Below, in pieces: positions 16,346 through 23,525 of a stretch of 64,000 nucleotides of DNA. Made by a program: the position numbers and the translations under genes. Under the pieces are notes generated by a model. It saw only the letters and a list, made by a program, of their open reading frames with translations, ran no database searches and had not been told where the DNA came from. The stretch comes from Bacillus dicomae. GTDB lineage: Bacteria > Bacillota > Bacilli > Bacillales > Bacillaceae_G. Positions within the stretch are counted from its first letter, which is position 1; every line of letters begins with the position of its first letter. The stretch spans positions 40,655 through 104,654 of the forward strand of contig NZ_VHIV01000011.1 in NCBI RefSeq assembly GCF_006494425.1, given 5' to 3'.

Positions 16346-16945
16346 ATGTATAAACCAATTACATTTTTGTTGAAATATATATTTAAAACAGCTGGGAAAG
16401 TAGAATTGCAAGGAAGAGAAAAGCTACCAGAAGGTGGTCCATATGTTGTTGCGTGTACACATACAAGTTTTATGGATGTATTAATGTTAGCTACAGGGAT
16501 GTACCCGACGGAAATTCATTACATGGCGAAAAAAGAATTATTTGAAGGGAAATTCAAAAACTGGTTCTTTAAAAATGTAAATGCATTCCCTGTAGATCGT
16601 GCAAATCCAGGACCGAGTACACTTAAAATTCCATCACGCTTATTAAAAGAAGGAAAAGTGGTAGGGATTTTCCCGAGTGGAACGAGATCGACAGAAGACG
16701 TTTCGTTAAAAGCTGGTGCTGTTACGATTGCGCTGCGTTCTAACGTTCCATTAATACCGGCAGCTTATGTTGGTCCATCAAGTATAAAAGAATTAATAAA
16801 AGGAAAAAGGGCACAATTGATTTTTGGAGATCCAATTCAAATTGATGCGGAAGAACAAATAGACCGAAAAACAGCTATGAAAATGATGACAGATCAATTG
16901 AATGAAAAATTTGAAGAGTTAAAAGTAACTTTGCAATCAAATTAA
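16346..16945 (+). CDS. plsC: 1-acyl-sn-glycerol-3-phosphate acyltransferase
   Basis: A 199-residue membrane-associated acyltransferase that adds the second acyl chain to lysophosphatidic acid. The catalytic HX4D box is HTSFMD, and the glycerol-phosphate-binding block is FPSGTRS. Residues PLIPAAYVGP form the fourth family motif. ATG 16346 follows AAAGGAACG. It stands alone between two peptide loci transcribed the other way, and its transcript ends in a terminator shared with locus C. Length is typical. Confidence 0.92.
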   Translation: MYKPITFLLKYIFKTAGKVELQGREKLPEGGPYVVACTHTSFMDVLMLATGMYPTEIHYMAKKELFEGKFKNWFFKNVNAFPVDRANPGPSTLKIPSRLLKEGKVVGIFPSGTRSTEDVSLKAGAVTIALRSNVPLIPAAYVGPSSIKELIKGKRAQLIFGDPIQIDAEEQIDRKTAMKMMTDQLNEKFEELKVTLQSN

Positions 16946-16950
16946 AAGTA

Positions 16951-16982
16951 AAAAGACGACCGGGCATAGACGGTCGTCTTTT
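16951..16982. terminator. Bidirectional terminator (plsC / locus C)
   Basis: AAAAGACGACCG / CGGTCGTCTTTT with loop GGCATAGA, the same hairpin as at 15855-15882. Confidence 0.85.
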
Positions 16983-17022
16983 CTATTGCTATTTATAATA
17001 AAAGGGAAAGGGGACACAAAGT

Positions 17023-17118
17023 TTATACAAGCGTAGCGGCATAAATCAAAGTAGTAAGAAGAATCGAGCCACTAGCTAGTCCTAAAAAATCTAATTTGTT
17101 AAAAGTGATGTTATTCAT
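17023..17118 (-). CDS. Small hydrophobic peptide, alpha class (locus C)
   Basis: A 31-residue peptide, MNNITFNKLDFLGLASGSIL then LTTLIYAATLV, nearly the same as the locus B peptide. AAGGAGAATTC precedes the ATG. Second gene of the pair; the 3' region has the C-rich segment TTTGTGTCCCCTTTCCC in common with locus B. Function unknown. Confidence 0.75.
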   Translation of the reverse strand: MNNITFNKLDFLGLASGSILLTTLIYAATLV

Positions 17119-17130
17119 AATGAATTCTCC

Positions 17131-17232
17131 TTATTTGTTTAATGTAGAAGCAACAGATTTTGCATCGAAAAGAGCGGAAAATACCATGCCCATTGTTTTT
17201 AAGAAATTGTTTGATTTCATTTTGTTCATCAT
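17131..17232 (-). CDS. Small amphipathic peptide, beta class (locus C)
   Basis: A 33-residue peptide beginning MMNKMKSNNFLKTMG with core MVFSALFDAKSVASTLNK. The ribosome-binding site is AGAAGGAACGG, slightly weaker than at A and B. Differences from the locus B copy are conservative substitutions without frame disruption, the pattern of selection on a protein. Promoter at 17279-17343. Confidence 0.75.
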   Translation of the reverse strand: MMNKMKSNNFLKTMGMVFSALFDAKSVASTLNK

Positions 17233-17278
17233 ATGAATCCGTTCCTTCTCGAATAGTTGTTGCCCTGTTTCTGACTTA

Positions 17279-17343
17279 ATTGTATGAAATATTGCGGAGA
17301 GTAACTATCGAATTAGCTTACAGGAGAATTACAATTTTGTAAG
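17279..17343 (-). promoter_or_regulatory. BceR-like box promoter of locus C
   Basis: Inverted repeat TTACA-ATTT-TGTAA (17329-17342), GTAAGCTAATTCGATAGTTAC block, TACAAT at 17284-17279, 44-bp spacing. Confidence 0.8.
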
Positions 17344-17423
17344 AAAAACGAATAGAGGTGTAATGATGAGAAGGTTTGACATATGTTCATGGAATTTATT
17401 AATTTAAAAGTAGAGGTGAGTGT

Positions 17424-18401
17424 ATGGCTAACATTAAAGATATTGCAAAGATGGCGGGAGTTTCCGTTACGACTGTTTCGAGAGTGCTGAATGATCATCC
17501 GTACGTAAGCGAAGAAAAAAGGAAAGTGGTTTTAGAAATAGTTGAGAAATTGAATTACTCACAAAACGCAAATGCTGTTCATTTATCAAAAGGAAAGACG
17601 AATATTGTTGGTGTAATTCTCCCTTACATTAATCACCCGAGCTTCGATGCAATGGTAGGGGGAATGATGGAGGGAGCGTTAACTCATAATTACAGGGTGC
17701 TACTTTGCCAAACGAATTATAATAAAAAAGAAGAAATGAAAAGTTTGCATATGTTAAAAACGAAACAATTGGATGGTCTTATTATTTGTTCACGTGCAAA
17801 TGATTGGGAAATGATAGAACCATATGCTTCTTACGGCACAATCATTGCTTGTGAAGATAATGATATTGCAAACATCTCAAGTGTATATACAAATCATTCG
17901 GCAGCTTTCCAGCTAGGGATGAATCACCTTATTGAAAAAGGTTATAAAAAAATTGGTTATTGTACGGGAAGAAAGCTAGGACCGAGTAGTCAAAAGCGTT
18001 TTGATGTTTATAAACACCAATTGCAATCTATAGATGAAGAAGTGAATGAAGAATGGATTTTTACAGAATGTTTTACATTAGAAGATGGTGTGAGAGTGGC
18101 TCATAAGTTAAAAGGGATGCAGAATCTTCCTGAAGCGTTAATAGTAGCAGGAGATGAAGTTGCAATTGGGGTTATGACGGAAGTTGGGCAATTGGGTATT
18201 CGAGTTCCTGAGGATTTAGCGATTATTGGTTTGGATAACCAACCTATTTCGCAAGTGTTACAACTTACAACCATTGATCAAAATTTGAAGGAGATAGGTA
18301 AAAAGGCATTTGAAATGTTTTATAGGCAAATAAGTGAGGGAAGTTCTAAACAAGAAAAGGTGGAAATTCCATATGAACTTGTGGAACGCTCCACAGTTTA
18401 G
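17424..18401 (+). CDS. LacI/GalR-family transcriptional regulator
   Basis: A 325-residue repressor with the LacI headpiece at residues 3-24 (IKDIAKMAGVSVTTVSRVLN) and hinge region, then a periplasmic-binding-protein-like sensor domain (VGVILPYINHPSFDAMVGGM; IIGLDNQPISQVL near the C-terminus). ATG follows TAGAGGTGAG. Two palindromes of the LacI type lie in the next promoter (GAAACGCGTTTC and AAACCGGTTT, 18462-18501), so the PH-domain gene downstream is a likely target; sugar ligand unknown. Confidence 0.92.
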   Translation: MANIKDIAKMAGVSVTTVSRVLNDHPYVSEEKRKVVLEIVEKLNYSQNANAVHLSKGKTNIVGVILPYINHPSFDAMVGGMMEGALTHNYRVLLCQTNYNKKEEMKSLHMLKTKQLDGLIICSRANDWEMIEPYASYGTIIACEDNDIANISSVYTNHSAAFQLGMNHLIEKGYKKIGYCTGRKLGPSSQKRFDVYKHQLQSIDEEVNEEWIFTECFTLEDGVRVAHKLKGMQNLPEALIVAGDEVAIGVMTEVGQLGIRVPEDLAIIGLDNQPISQVLQLTTIDQNLKEIGKKAFEMFYRQISEGSSKQEKVEIPYELVERSTV

Positions 18402-18404
18402 TTT

Positions 18405-18437
18405 TAATCCGTTATGTGTATAAGTGCATAACGGATT
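18405..18437 (+). terminator. Terminator of the LacI gene
   Basis: AATCCGTTATG / CATAACGGATT followed by ATTTTTTT. Confidence 0.88.
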
Positions 18438-18454
18438 ATTTTTTTGAAATACCT

Positions 18455-18501
18455 TTGACAGGAAACGCGTTTCATACTTTATAAAGGAGTTAAACCGGTT
18501 T
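18455..18501 (+). promoter_or_regulatory. Promoter with two LacI-type operators
   Basis: TTGACA (18455-18460), 17 bp, TTTATA (18478-18483). The spacer holds the palindrome GAAACGCGTTTC (18462-18473) and a second palindrome AAACCGGTTT lies at 18492-18501. Central CG palindromes are the LacI/GalR operator type; an operator between -35 and -10 would repress. Confidence 0.7.
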
Positions 18502-18549
18502 GTAACAATCCATGGATTCTTTTCAAGAATAGTATTTGGAGGGATATGC

Positions 18550-18879
18550 GTGAATGAACTTTTATTAAGTATGAAAAAGTATATAGAAGATGACGAAAAA
18601 ATTTTAGCCTTTGTAGTAGGGATTTTTGAGAAGGATAATTTCGTGTTATGTTATCAACATGGAATTTTCGTTGCCACTACTAGACGTCTCCTGTTTTACG
18701 GGAAATTTCCGTACTATCCTTCAACATTTAAAGAGTACTCATATTTGCATATAGATAGCATAGATTTTCATCCGTACTTTGAGTTTACTTGTAATCAAGA
18801 AACGGTTAGAACTAAGCATATTCAGAAAGGGAATGTGGAGGGATTTGTTCGTACAGTTAGAGCGAATGTGAATAATTAA
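18550..18879 (+). CDS. Bacterial PH-domain-like protein
   Basis: A 109-residue soluble protein. The run of short beta-strand-like segments (DEKILAFVVGIFEKDNFVLC, GIFVATTRRLLFYGK, YSYLHIDSIDF) is typical of YokE-like bacterial PH domains, in which the RRLLFYGK strand is a frequent hallmark. Role unknown. GTG start 18550 follows TTGGAGGGA. Probably repressed by the upstream LacI regulator. Confidence 0.7.
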   Translation: MNELLLSMKKYIEDDEKILAFVVGIFEKDNFVLCYQHGIFVATTRRLLFYGKFPYYPSTFKEYSYLHIDSIDFHPYFEFTCNQETVRTKHIQKGNVEGFVRTVRANVNN

Positions 18880-18997
18880 TCACCCCTTTGTTTAAACATA
18901 ATATCTCGATCTTTAAGAGGAAAAATGCGGAATAAAAACCACTTCTAAACCTCTAGGAGATAGTGATACAATGTCAAATGGGGGGAGGGTATGAACT

Positions 18998-19834
18998 ATG
19001 GTTAATCAACGTATAAAGGAAATAACACTAATTACAATTGGTTCATTATTATTCGCAATTGGTATTAATTACTTTGCAATTCCAAACCGTTTATCGGAAG
19101 GTGGAATTATTGGTTTAACGGTTGTTACGTACTACTTATTTGATTGGTCACCGGGGATTGTGAACTTTGCTATAAATGCAGTTTTACTAGCTATTGGTTA
19201 TAAGTTTTTTGATAAAAAAACGATGGTTTATACAATTTTAGGAATTGTAGAAACATCCTTGTTTTTATATGTTACAGAACATATTGAGTATCATGTAAAT
19301 AGTGATACGCTATTAGCAGCTTTATTTGCTGGTTTGTTTGTGGGTATCGGATTAGGTTGTATGTTCAAAGCCGGAGGTACATCAGGAGGATCGGCAATTT
19401 TAGCACGGTTAGCAAATCAATATTTAGGGTGGAGCGTTGGTAAAGGCGTACTTATTATTGATATCGTTGTAATTGCTGGTTCTGTATTTATAATAGGACA
19501 AGAAAAAGCGATGTACACGCTTGTTGCAGTATTCATTGGGGCGAAAGTGATTGATTTCATTGTAGAAGGAATGGATACAAAAACAGCTGTTACAATTATT
19601 TCGAATCAACCAGACTTAATACGTGAGGCTATTACGAAAAACATGACGCGCGGTGTCACAGTATTAGAAGGACGCGGCGGATATACTGGTAAAAATAAAG
19701 AAGTTTTATATGTTGTTATAAATAAACAAGAGCTTGTTAAGTTAAAGCAAGTTATTAGCCGAGTAGATGAAGATGCTTTCGTTGTTATTCACGATGTACG
19801 TGATGTACTTGGTGGTGGTTTTAAAGCGAGCTAA
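18998..19834 (+). CDS. YitT-family membrane protein
   Basis: A 278-residue protein with about five to six N-terminal membrane helices (first about residues 9-28, LITIGSLLFAIGINYFAIPN) and a C-terminal cytosolic DUF2179 domain (TRGVTVLEGRGGYTGKNKEV to VVIHDVRDVLGGGF). This is the YitT plan found in several copies per Bacillus genome; the function is not established. The ATG has a GGGGGGAGGG upstream. Single gene with its own terminator. Confidence 0.9.
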   Translation: MVNQRIKEITLITIGSLLFAIGINYFAIPNRLSEGGIIGLTVVTYYLFDWSPGIVNFAINAVLLAIGYKFFDKKTMVYTILGIVETSLFLYVTEHIEYHVNSDTLLAALFAGLFVGIGLGCMFKAGGTSGGSAILARLANQYLGWSVGKGVLIIDIVVIAGSVFIIGQEKAMYTLVAVFIGAKVIDFIVEGMDTKTAVTIISNQPDLIREAITKNMTRGVTVLEGRGGYTGKNKEVLYVVINKQELVKLKQVISRVDEDAFVVIHDVRDVLGGGFKAS

Positions 19835-19864
19835 AAGGTGAACGAGTAAATTCGTTCACCTTTT
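19833..19864 (+). terminator. Terminator of the YitT-family gene
   Basis: AAAAGGTGAACGA / TCGTTCACCTTTT then TTATTC; left arm overlaps the stop codon. Confidence 0.88.
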
Positions 19865-19869
19865 TTATT

Positions 19870-19934
19870 CTTACAAAACTGTAAGTGTAATGTAAGGAGA
19901 TTCAATAGTAGATTTTGTTCCTTCTTTTTAAAAT
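19870..19934 (+). promoter_or_regulatory. BceR-like box promoter of the yxeA-like gene
   Basis: CTTACA-AAAC-TGTAAG (19870-19885), GTAAGGAGATTCAATAGTAG block, TAAAAT at 19929-19934. Repeat to -10 is 44 bp, matching the peptide loci although the gene is unrelated to the peptides. Confidence 0.78.
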
Positions 19935-19971
19935 GGATGTATATATATCCTGCAGAGGAGGAATGTTTATT

Positions 19972-20328
19972 ATGAAGAAAAAAATGATCACTACTATAAT
20001 AGCGATGATAGTGATAGTAGCAATGTTACTGCCTACGAAACTTGGACCAGTTATCGATAAATATAATCCGCTTTATAAGACGAAAGAATACTATACGGTT
20101 GTGAATACAATTGGTCAGCATGTTGGTGATGAATGGTATGAATATGAATTTATAGCATTTGACGAACGTGGAAAAGAACAAAAAATAAAGAAGACTGTTA
20201 AGCATATGTTAAAGAGAGATGAAGCATTAAAGGTGTACGCAAAAGGGCGCTACGGCGAGTCAATCGAAGAAATTGAAGCTGTAAATATTCCTATTAATGC
20301 GAAGAGTAAACTTTTAGCGATGAGATAG
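19972..20328 (+). CDS. YxeA-family (DUF1093) secreted or membrane-anchored protein
   Basis: A 118-residue protein with an N-terminal hydrophobic signal/anchor (residues about 5-22, MITTIIAMIVIVAMLLP) and a small extracytoplasmic beta domain typical of YxeA proteins (YYTVVNTIGQHVGDEWYEYE, then FDERGKEQKIKK). I chose ATG 19972 with AGGAGG 10 bp upstream. In B. subtilis yxeA lies with yxdJKLM, a Bce-type two-component/ABC module responding to the cationic peptide LL-37; here the gene stands alone but its promoter carries the matching inverted repeat. Function in envelope stress is inferred. Confidence 0.8.
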   Translation: MKKKMITTIIAMIVIVAMLLPTKLGPVIDKYNPLYKTKEYYTVVNTIGQHVGDEWYEYEFIAFDERGKEQKIKKTVKHMLKRDEALKVYAKGRYGESIEEIEAVNIPINAKSKLLAMR

Positions 20329-20395
20329 TGGATTATACCCCCACCTATTTTTTGTCGAAAATAAAAATACTAGGTAGGGGTATTATTGTGTGTGT

Positions 20396-20432
20396 AAAAA
20401 AGCCTTGGTCCATATGGACCAAGGCTTTTTTT
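20396..20432. terminator. Bidirectional terminator
   Basis: AAAAAAGCCTTGGTCC / GGACCAAGGCTTTTTT around CATATG; serves the yxeA-like gene and the decayed minus-strand locus. Another weak hairpin, ATACCCCCACCTA / TAGGTAGGGGTAT, lies at 20334-20384. Confidence 0.85.
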
Positions 20433-20455
20433 ATTATATAAAGGGGAAGGGGGTA

Positions 20456-20520
20456 CATTGTAGTAGCATGAGTGAAAGGTATAAGAAGAGTGGCTACTAA
20501 CAATGTAATTTAGTTATGTG
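20456..20520 (-). pseudogene. Relic of an alpha-class peptide gene (locus D)
   Basis: Read on the minus strand, AAATTACATTGTTAGTAGCC then ACTCTTCTTATACC aligns with the middle of the locus B/C alpha genes (AAATTAGATTTTTTAGGACT, AGCTAGTGGC, TCTTCTTACTAC), but the frame is broken by stops and the ATG is lost. The terminator downstream, the C-rich 3' segment (20433-20454) and the promoter upstream keep the locus layout. The beta gene is gone. Confidence 0.55.
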
Positions 20521-20554
20521 AGTGTTCTTCTTATTTGGCTTACTTTCTAAATTT

Positions 20555-20668
20555 ATTGTACGAAATATTGATAAGGGAAACTATCGAATTACATTACACG
20601 TAGCTTACAAACATGTAAGTCTTCTGTAATGTAATTCGATGGTTAAAAGCTATTGAATTTCATATAGT
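20555..20668. promoter_or_regulatory. Divergent BceR-like box promoter pair (locus D)
   Basis: A single TTACA-AACA-TGTAA (20605-20618) is flanked on both sides by the TAATTCGAT block. Minus-strand -10 TACAAT at 20560-20555 and plus-strand -10 TATAGT at 20663-20668, each exactly 44 bp from the repeat. The plus transcript would end at the 20744-20775 hairpin without an obvious gene. Confidence 0.75.
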
Positions 20669-20743
20669 GTAATTAGAAAGTCTCACTATATTACTTTCTG
20701 TTTATAATGTAATGAAGAATGAAAAACCAACTACTTTTTAATA

Positions 20744-20775
20744 GCCCTCATCTGTATGTAGATGGGGCCCTTTTT
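20744..20775 (+). terminator. Terminator downstream of the locus D plus promoter
   Basis: GCCC-T-CATCT / AGATGGGGC followed by CCTTTTTAT. It would release a short RNA of roughly 100 nt starting near 20675. Confidence 0.7.
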
Positions 20776-20781
20776 ATAAAC

Positions 20782-20846
20782 CTTACAACATTGTAAGGTT
20801 TACGTAAGTTAATTCGATAGTAAATTTGTCATATTTTTTGCATAAT
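20782..20846 (+). promoter_or_regulatory. BceR-like box promoter of locus E
   Basis: CCTTACA-ACAT-TGTAAGG (20782-20798), GTAAGTTAATTCGATAGTAA block, CATAAT at 20841-20846; spacing 44 bp. Confidence 0.8.
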
Positions 20847-20900
20847 AGATACAAATAGATAAAAATAATTAGGGATATAGTAAGAAGGGAGAAGAATGGG

Positions 20901-21014
20901 ATGTTTAAAGAAGAAGTAGTGAAGTTTCCAATTAAAGATTTCTGTAGCTACTTTACTGTTGTTGTAGTATGTATTGGATTATTTGATATCATAACAAACT
21001 TAATTGTTAAATAA
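20901..21014 (+). CDS. Small hydrophobic peptide, divergent alpha-like (locus E)
   Basis: A 37-residue peptide starting MFKEEVVKFPIKDFCSYFTV and ending ITNLIVK: short charged N-terminus with a K-DF motif where the other alpha peptides have K-x-DF, then one long hydrophobic segment with two cysteines. GGGAGAAGAATGGG precedes the ATG. The preceding ATG at 20896 is followed by a stop after seven codons. Single gene with its own BceR-like promoter and terminator. Relation to the other alpha peptides is suggested by promoter, size and the DF motif, not by strong sequence identity. Confidence 0.65.
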   Translation: MFKEEVVKFPIKDFCSYFTVVVVCIGLFDIITNLIVK

Positions 21015-21022
21015 CATAGATG

Positions 21023-21056
21023 AAAAAACAAGAAGGGGGATCCTTTCTTGTTTTTT
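21023..21056 (+). terminator. Terminator of locus E
   Basis: AAAAAACAAGAA / TTCTTGTTTTTT hairpin, 9 bp after the stop and just before the tatD-like ribosome-binding site. Confidence 0.8.
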
Positions 21057-21072
21057 TTATGGAGGAATAAAG

Positions 21073-21855
21073 ATGAAGTGGATTGATAGCCATATACATG
21101 TTGATCAATATAAAGAGGAAGAGAAAAGCAGATTACTTAAAGATACGGAAAATAGTAAAGAGATAAATGGGCTTATTGCGGTATCTATGAATTATCAATC
21201 ATGTAAAGAAACTTTATCTTTAGCAAAGCGATATCCTTTTGTGCATCCAGCAATAGGTTTTCATCCGGAGCAGCCGATTCATAAAGAAGAGTGTGAGCAA
21301 ATTTATAAATTAATTGAAGATCATGTAGAGGATATAGTAGCGATTGGTGAAGTTGGCTTACCGTATTATTTAAGAAAAGAAGATGAGCATATTGCTATCA
21401 ATTCATATATATCGGTGTTACAACGGTTTGTTGAACTAGCTAGCAAATATGATTTACCAATTATATTGCACGCAATGTATGAAGATGCTGATATTGTATG
21501 TGATTTGCTGGAAGAATATAAAGTTTCGCGTGCGCACTTTCATTGGTTTAAAGGAAGTGAAACGACAATGAAACGGATGATGAGGAACGGTTATTATATT
21601 TCTATTACACCAGATGTTTTGCATAAGGAGAAGATTAGAAAAATTGTTTCGTATTATCCTCTTGAATATATGATGGTAGAAACAGATGGACCGTGGGAAT
21701 TTCAAGACGATGTTATGACGCACCCGGGAATGATTCGAGAGGTATTAAAGGAAATTAGTGTTATAAAAAACGTATCTGTTGATAAGGTTGCAGAAACAAT
21801 ATATGAAAATACCATTCGATTTTACCCCGCTATTTGCCGGGGATCAAGACTCTGA
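21073..21855 (+). CDS. TatD-family metal-dependent hydrolase
   Basis: A 260-residue TIM-barrel metallohydrolase. Metal-binding motif IDSHIHVD at the N-terminus, IGEVGLPYYL mid-protein, LHAMYEDA and FHWFKGS for later histidines, and METDGPW (here VETDGPWEFQ) for the catalytic aspartate. TatD proteins are Mg-dependent 3'-5' DNases, though this branch may have another substrate. ATG 21073 follows GGAGGAA. It starts right after the locus E terminator, so some read-through from the peptide promoter is possible. Confidence 0.88.
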   Translation: MKWIDSHIHVDQYKEEEKSRLLKDTENSKEINGLIAVSMNYQSCKETLSLAKRYPFVHPAIGFHPEQPIHKEECEQIYKLIEDHVEDIVAIGEVGLPYYLRKEDEHIAINSYISVLQRFVELASKYDLPIILHAMYEDADIVCDLLEEYKVSRAHFHWFKGSETTMKRMMRNGYYISITPDVLHKEKIRKIVSYYPLEYMMVETDGPWEFQDDVMTHPGMIREVLKEISVIKNVSVDKVAETIYENTIRFYPAICRGSRL

Positions 21856-21879
21856 TTGATTAAGGGTCCACTTTGTTTG

Positions 21880-21912
21880 AAAGGATAGGAGAGTTACTCT
21901 TATCCTTTTTTA
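21880..21912 (+). terminator. Terminator of the TatD-family gene
   Basis: AAAGGATA-G-GAG / CTC-TTATCCTTT followed by TTTTATT. Confidence 0.8.
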
Positions 21913-21984
21913 TTATGGATATTTTTTCTAATATTTTCTATAATTTATGATATGTTTAATTTGATGAAGGAAGTAGGGGAGAAA

Positions 21985-23490
21985 ATGGGGAAAGCATATA
22001 AAAAAATAGCTATTACAATGATGATTGGTGCACTTTCACTTGCAGCGTTTGGGTGTGAAGCAGAAAAAAAGGCTATAAATCCAAACGCAACACAAGAAAA
22101 TAAAGAAGAACAAATTGATCCAGTAGTTGAAAAACAGATGAAAGAAAATGAGAAACATGGAAATACAGTTGGAAACAGTTCTAATAAAGGGAAGATGGCA
22201 GAGAGTAACGGCTGGATTTACTATTCGGTAAATGGTGATAAAAATACAGGGGGCATTTATCGTACGAAAGATCAATTTCAGACTTCAGAACGTGTAGTGG
22301 AAGGTGTGAATGCTTCTTACATAAATATAAAAAACAAAGCTTTATATTTTATTCATACGGATGAAGATAAGAATGCGGGATTATCTTCTTTAATGAAGTA
22401 TGATATATCTAATAAAAAGTTAGATACGTTAAAAGCAGATACAAATTATGTTTATATAAAAGATCAAACTTTATTTTATCCGAAAAGATATTCTGAGCAT
22501 GGTGGTTTTGATATTGTAGGGATTGTAAAAATGGATTTAAAGACGGGACAGGAAGAAGAAGCGGCATTTAAAAATTCTGGTTGGTCTCGAACGATAGATG
22601 ATAGTATTCTACATTGGAATAAAAATCGTGGAACACAAGTGACAAAAGATAATAAAACTTGGTCAAAAGAAAATTATGCAACAATATCTAGTGCTACGTA
22701 TAATAATGAAAAATTGTATGCTGTTGTCGACTTTTCGTTACCTTTTGAAAAAAATGAAGCTGAGCATGGCATATATGAAATAGATGTTCAACAAAATAAT
22801 GAAAAGTTATTGGTAAAGGATGCCTTGCAGATGAATGTGAAAGGGGACACTTTTTATTATATAAAAAAGGATGGAGTATATAAGAAGAAAATGAATGGAG
22901 GAAATGAAAAAGTAATTTATAATAAAGCGGTTGAACCAACTAAATCTTATTTATATTTTGTAGCAGGAGATATGTATCTCTATACGGATAATGGAACTAT
23001 CATGAATCTGGATACAAAGAAATCAAATGAAGTAAAAGATAAGAAGCTAGCAGATGACGTTATGTTACAGAAAGTATGGAATGCACAGAAGGAACTGACT
23101 AATGTTCAAATGGCTGCACTAACAGGAAACCCAAAACGAGTAGGGGATTTTTCATACGGGGAATTAGTAAACCCTATTTATAATACGAAGGATAATTTAG
23201 AGACTACGCTATCTACGTACTTCTCAAAATCATTTATAGCAGAGTATATGAAGAGTAAGTATATTAAAGAGTTAAATGGAAAAATGCACTATGCTATTGG
23301 AGATCCAGGTTCAAAAGCAGCAACTAAATTTACAAAAATTATTTCTGCCGAGTTAAAGGATGGGAAAATAAAAGCGCAGGTAGAAACGTATAATGACTAT
23401 GATAATGTAACGGAAAAAGTAGAAGTTGAATTTATTTATGAAAATAATCAATGGGTTATTAATAACATGCCACGTTTTGGTTTAAGTTAA
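21985..23490 (+). CDS. Large lipoprotein with DUF5050-like region and possible IseA-like C-terminus
   Basis: A 501-residue lipoprotein (signal peptide with lipobox AAFGC, Cys24). After a Lys/Glu/Asn-rich linker comes a repetitive beta-propeller-like region (NGWIYYSVNGDKNTGGIYRT, DTFYYIKKDGVYKKKMNGG) of the DUF5050 type. The last ~120 residues (LETTLSTYFSKSFIAEYMKS ... LNGKMHYAIGDPGS) resemble the DL-endopeptidase inhibitor IseA, which would make it a regulator of wall hydrolases; that part is a memory-based suggestion. Two in-frame ATGs upstream are possible; I chose the one giving a canonical lipoprotein signal. Confidence 0.75.
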   Translation: MGKAYKKIAITMMIGALSLAAFGCEAEKKAINPNATQENKEEQIDPVVEKQMKENEKHGNTVGNSSNKGKMAESNGWIYYSVNGDKNTGGIYRTKDQFQTSERVVEGVNASYINIKNKALYFIHTDEDKNAGLSSLMKYDISNKKLDTLKADTNYVYIKDQTLFYPKRYSEHGGFDIVGIVKMDLKTGQEEEAAFKNSGWSRTIDDSILHWNKNRGTQVTKDNKTWSKENYATISSATYNNEKLYAVVDFSLPFEKNEAEHGIYEIDVQQNNEKLLVKDALQMNVKGDTFYYIKKDGVYKKKMNGGNEKVIYNKAVEPTKSYLYFVAGDMYLYTDNGTIMNLDTKKSNEVKDKKLADDVMLQKVWNAQKELTNVQMAALTGNPKRVGDFSYGELVNPIYNTKDNLETTLSTYFSKSFIAEYMKSKYIKELNGKMHYAIGDPGSKAATKFTKIISAELKDGKIKAQVETYNDYDNVTEKVEVEFIYENNQWVINNMPRFGLS

Positions 23491-23524
23491 AAAAACCACC
23501 AAGCATTTTGCTTGGTGATTTTGT
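23490..23524. terminator. Bidirectional terminator
   Basis: CACCAAGC / GCTTGGTG (23497-23517) with flanking A and T runs between convergent genes. Confidence 0.82.
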
Positions 23525-23525
23525 A

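Noticed and set aside
20712-20741. Nine-codon frame (MKNEKPTTF) downstream of the locus D plus promoter
   Set aside because: No ribosome-binding site; too short to support.
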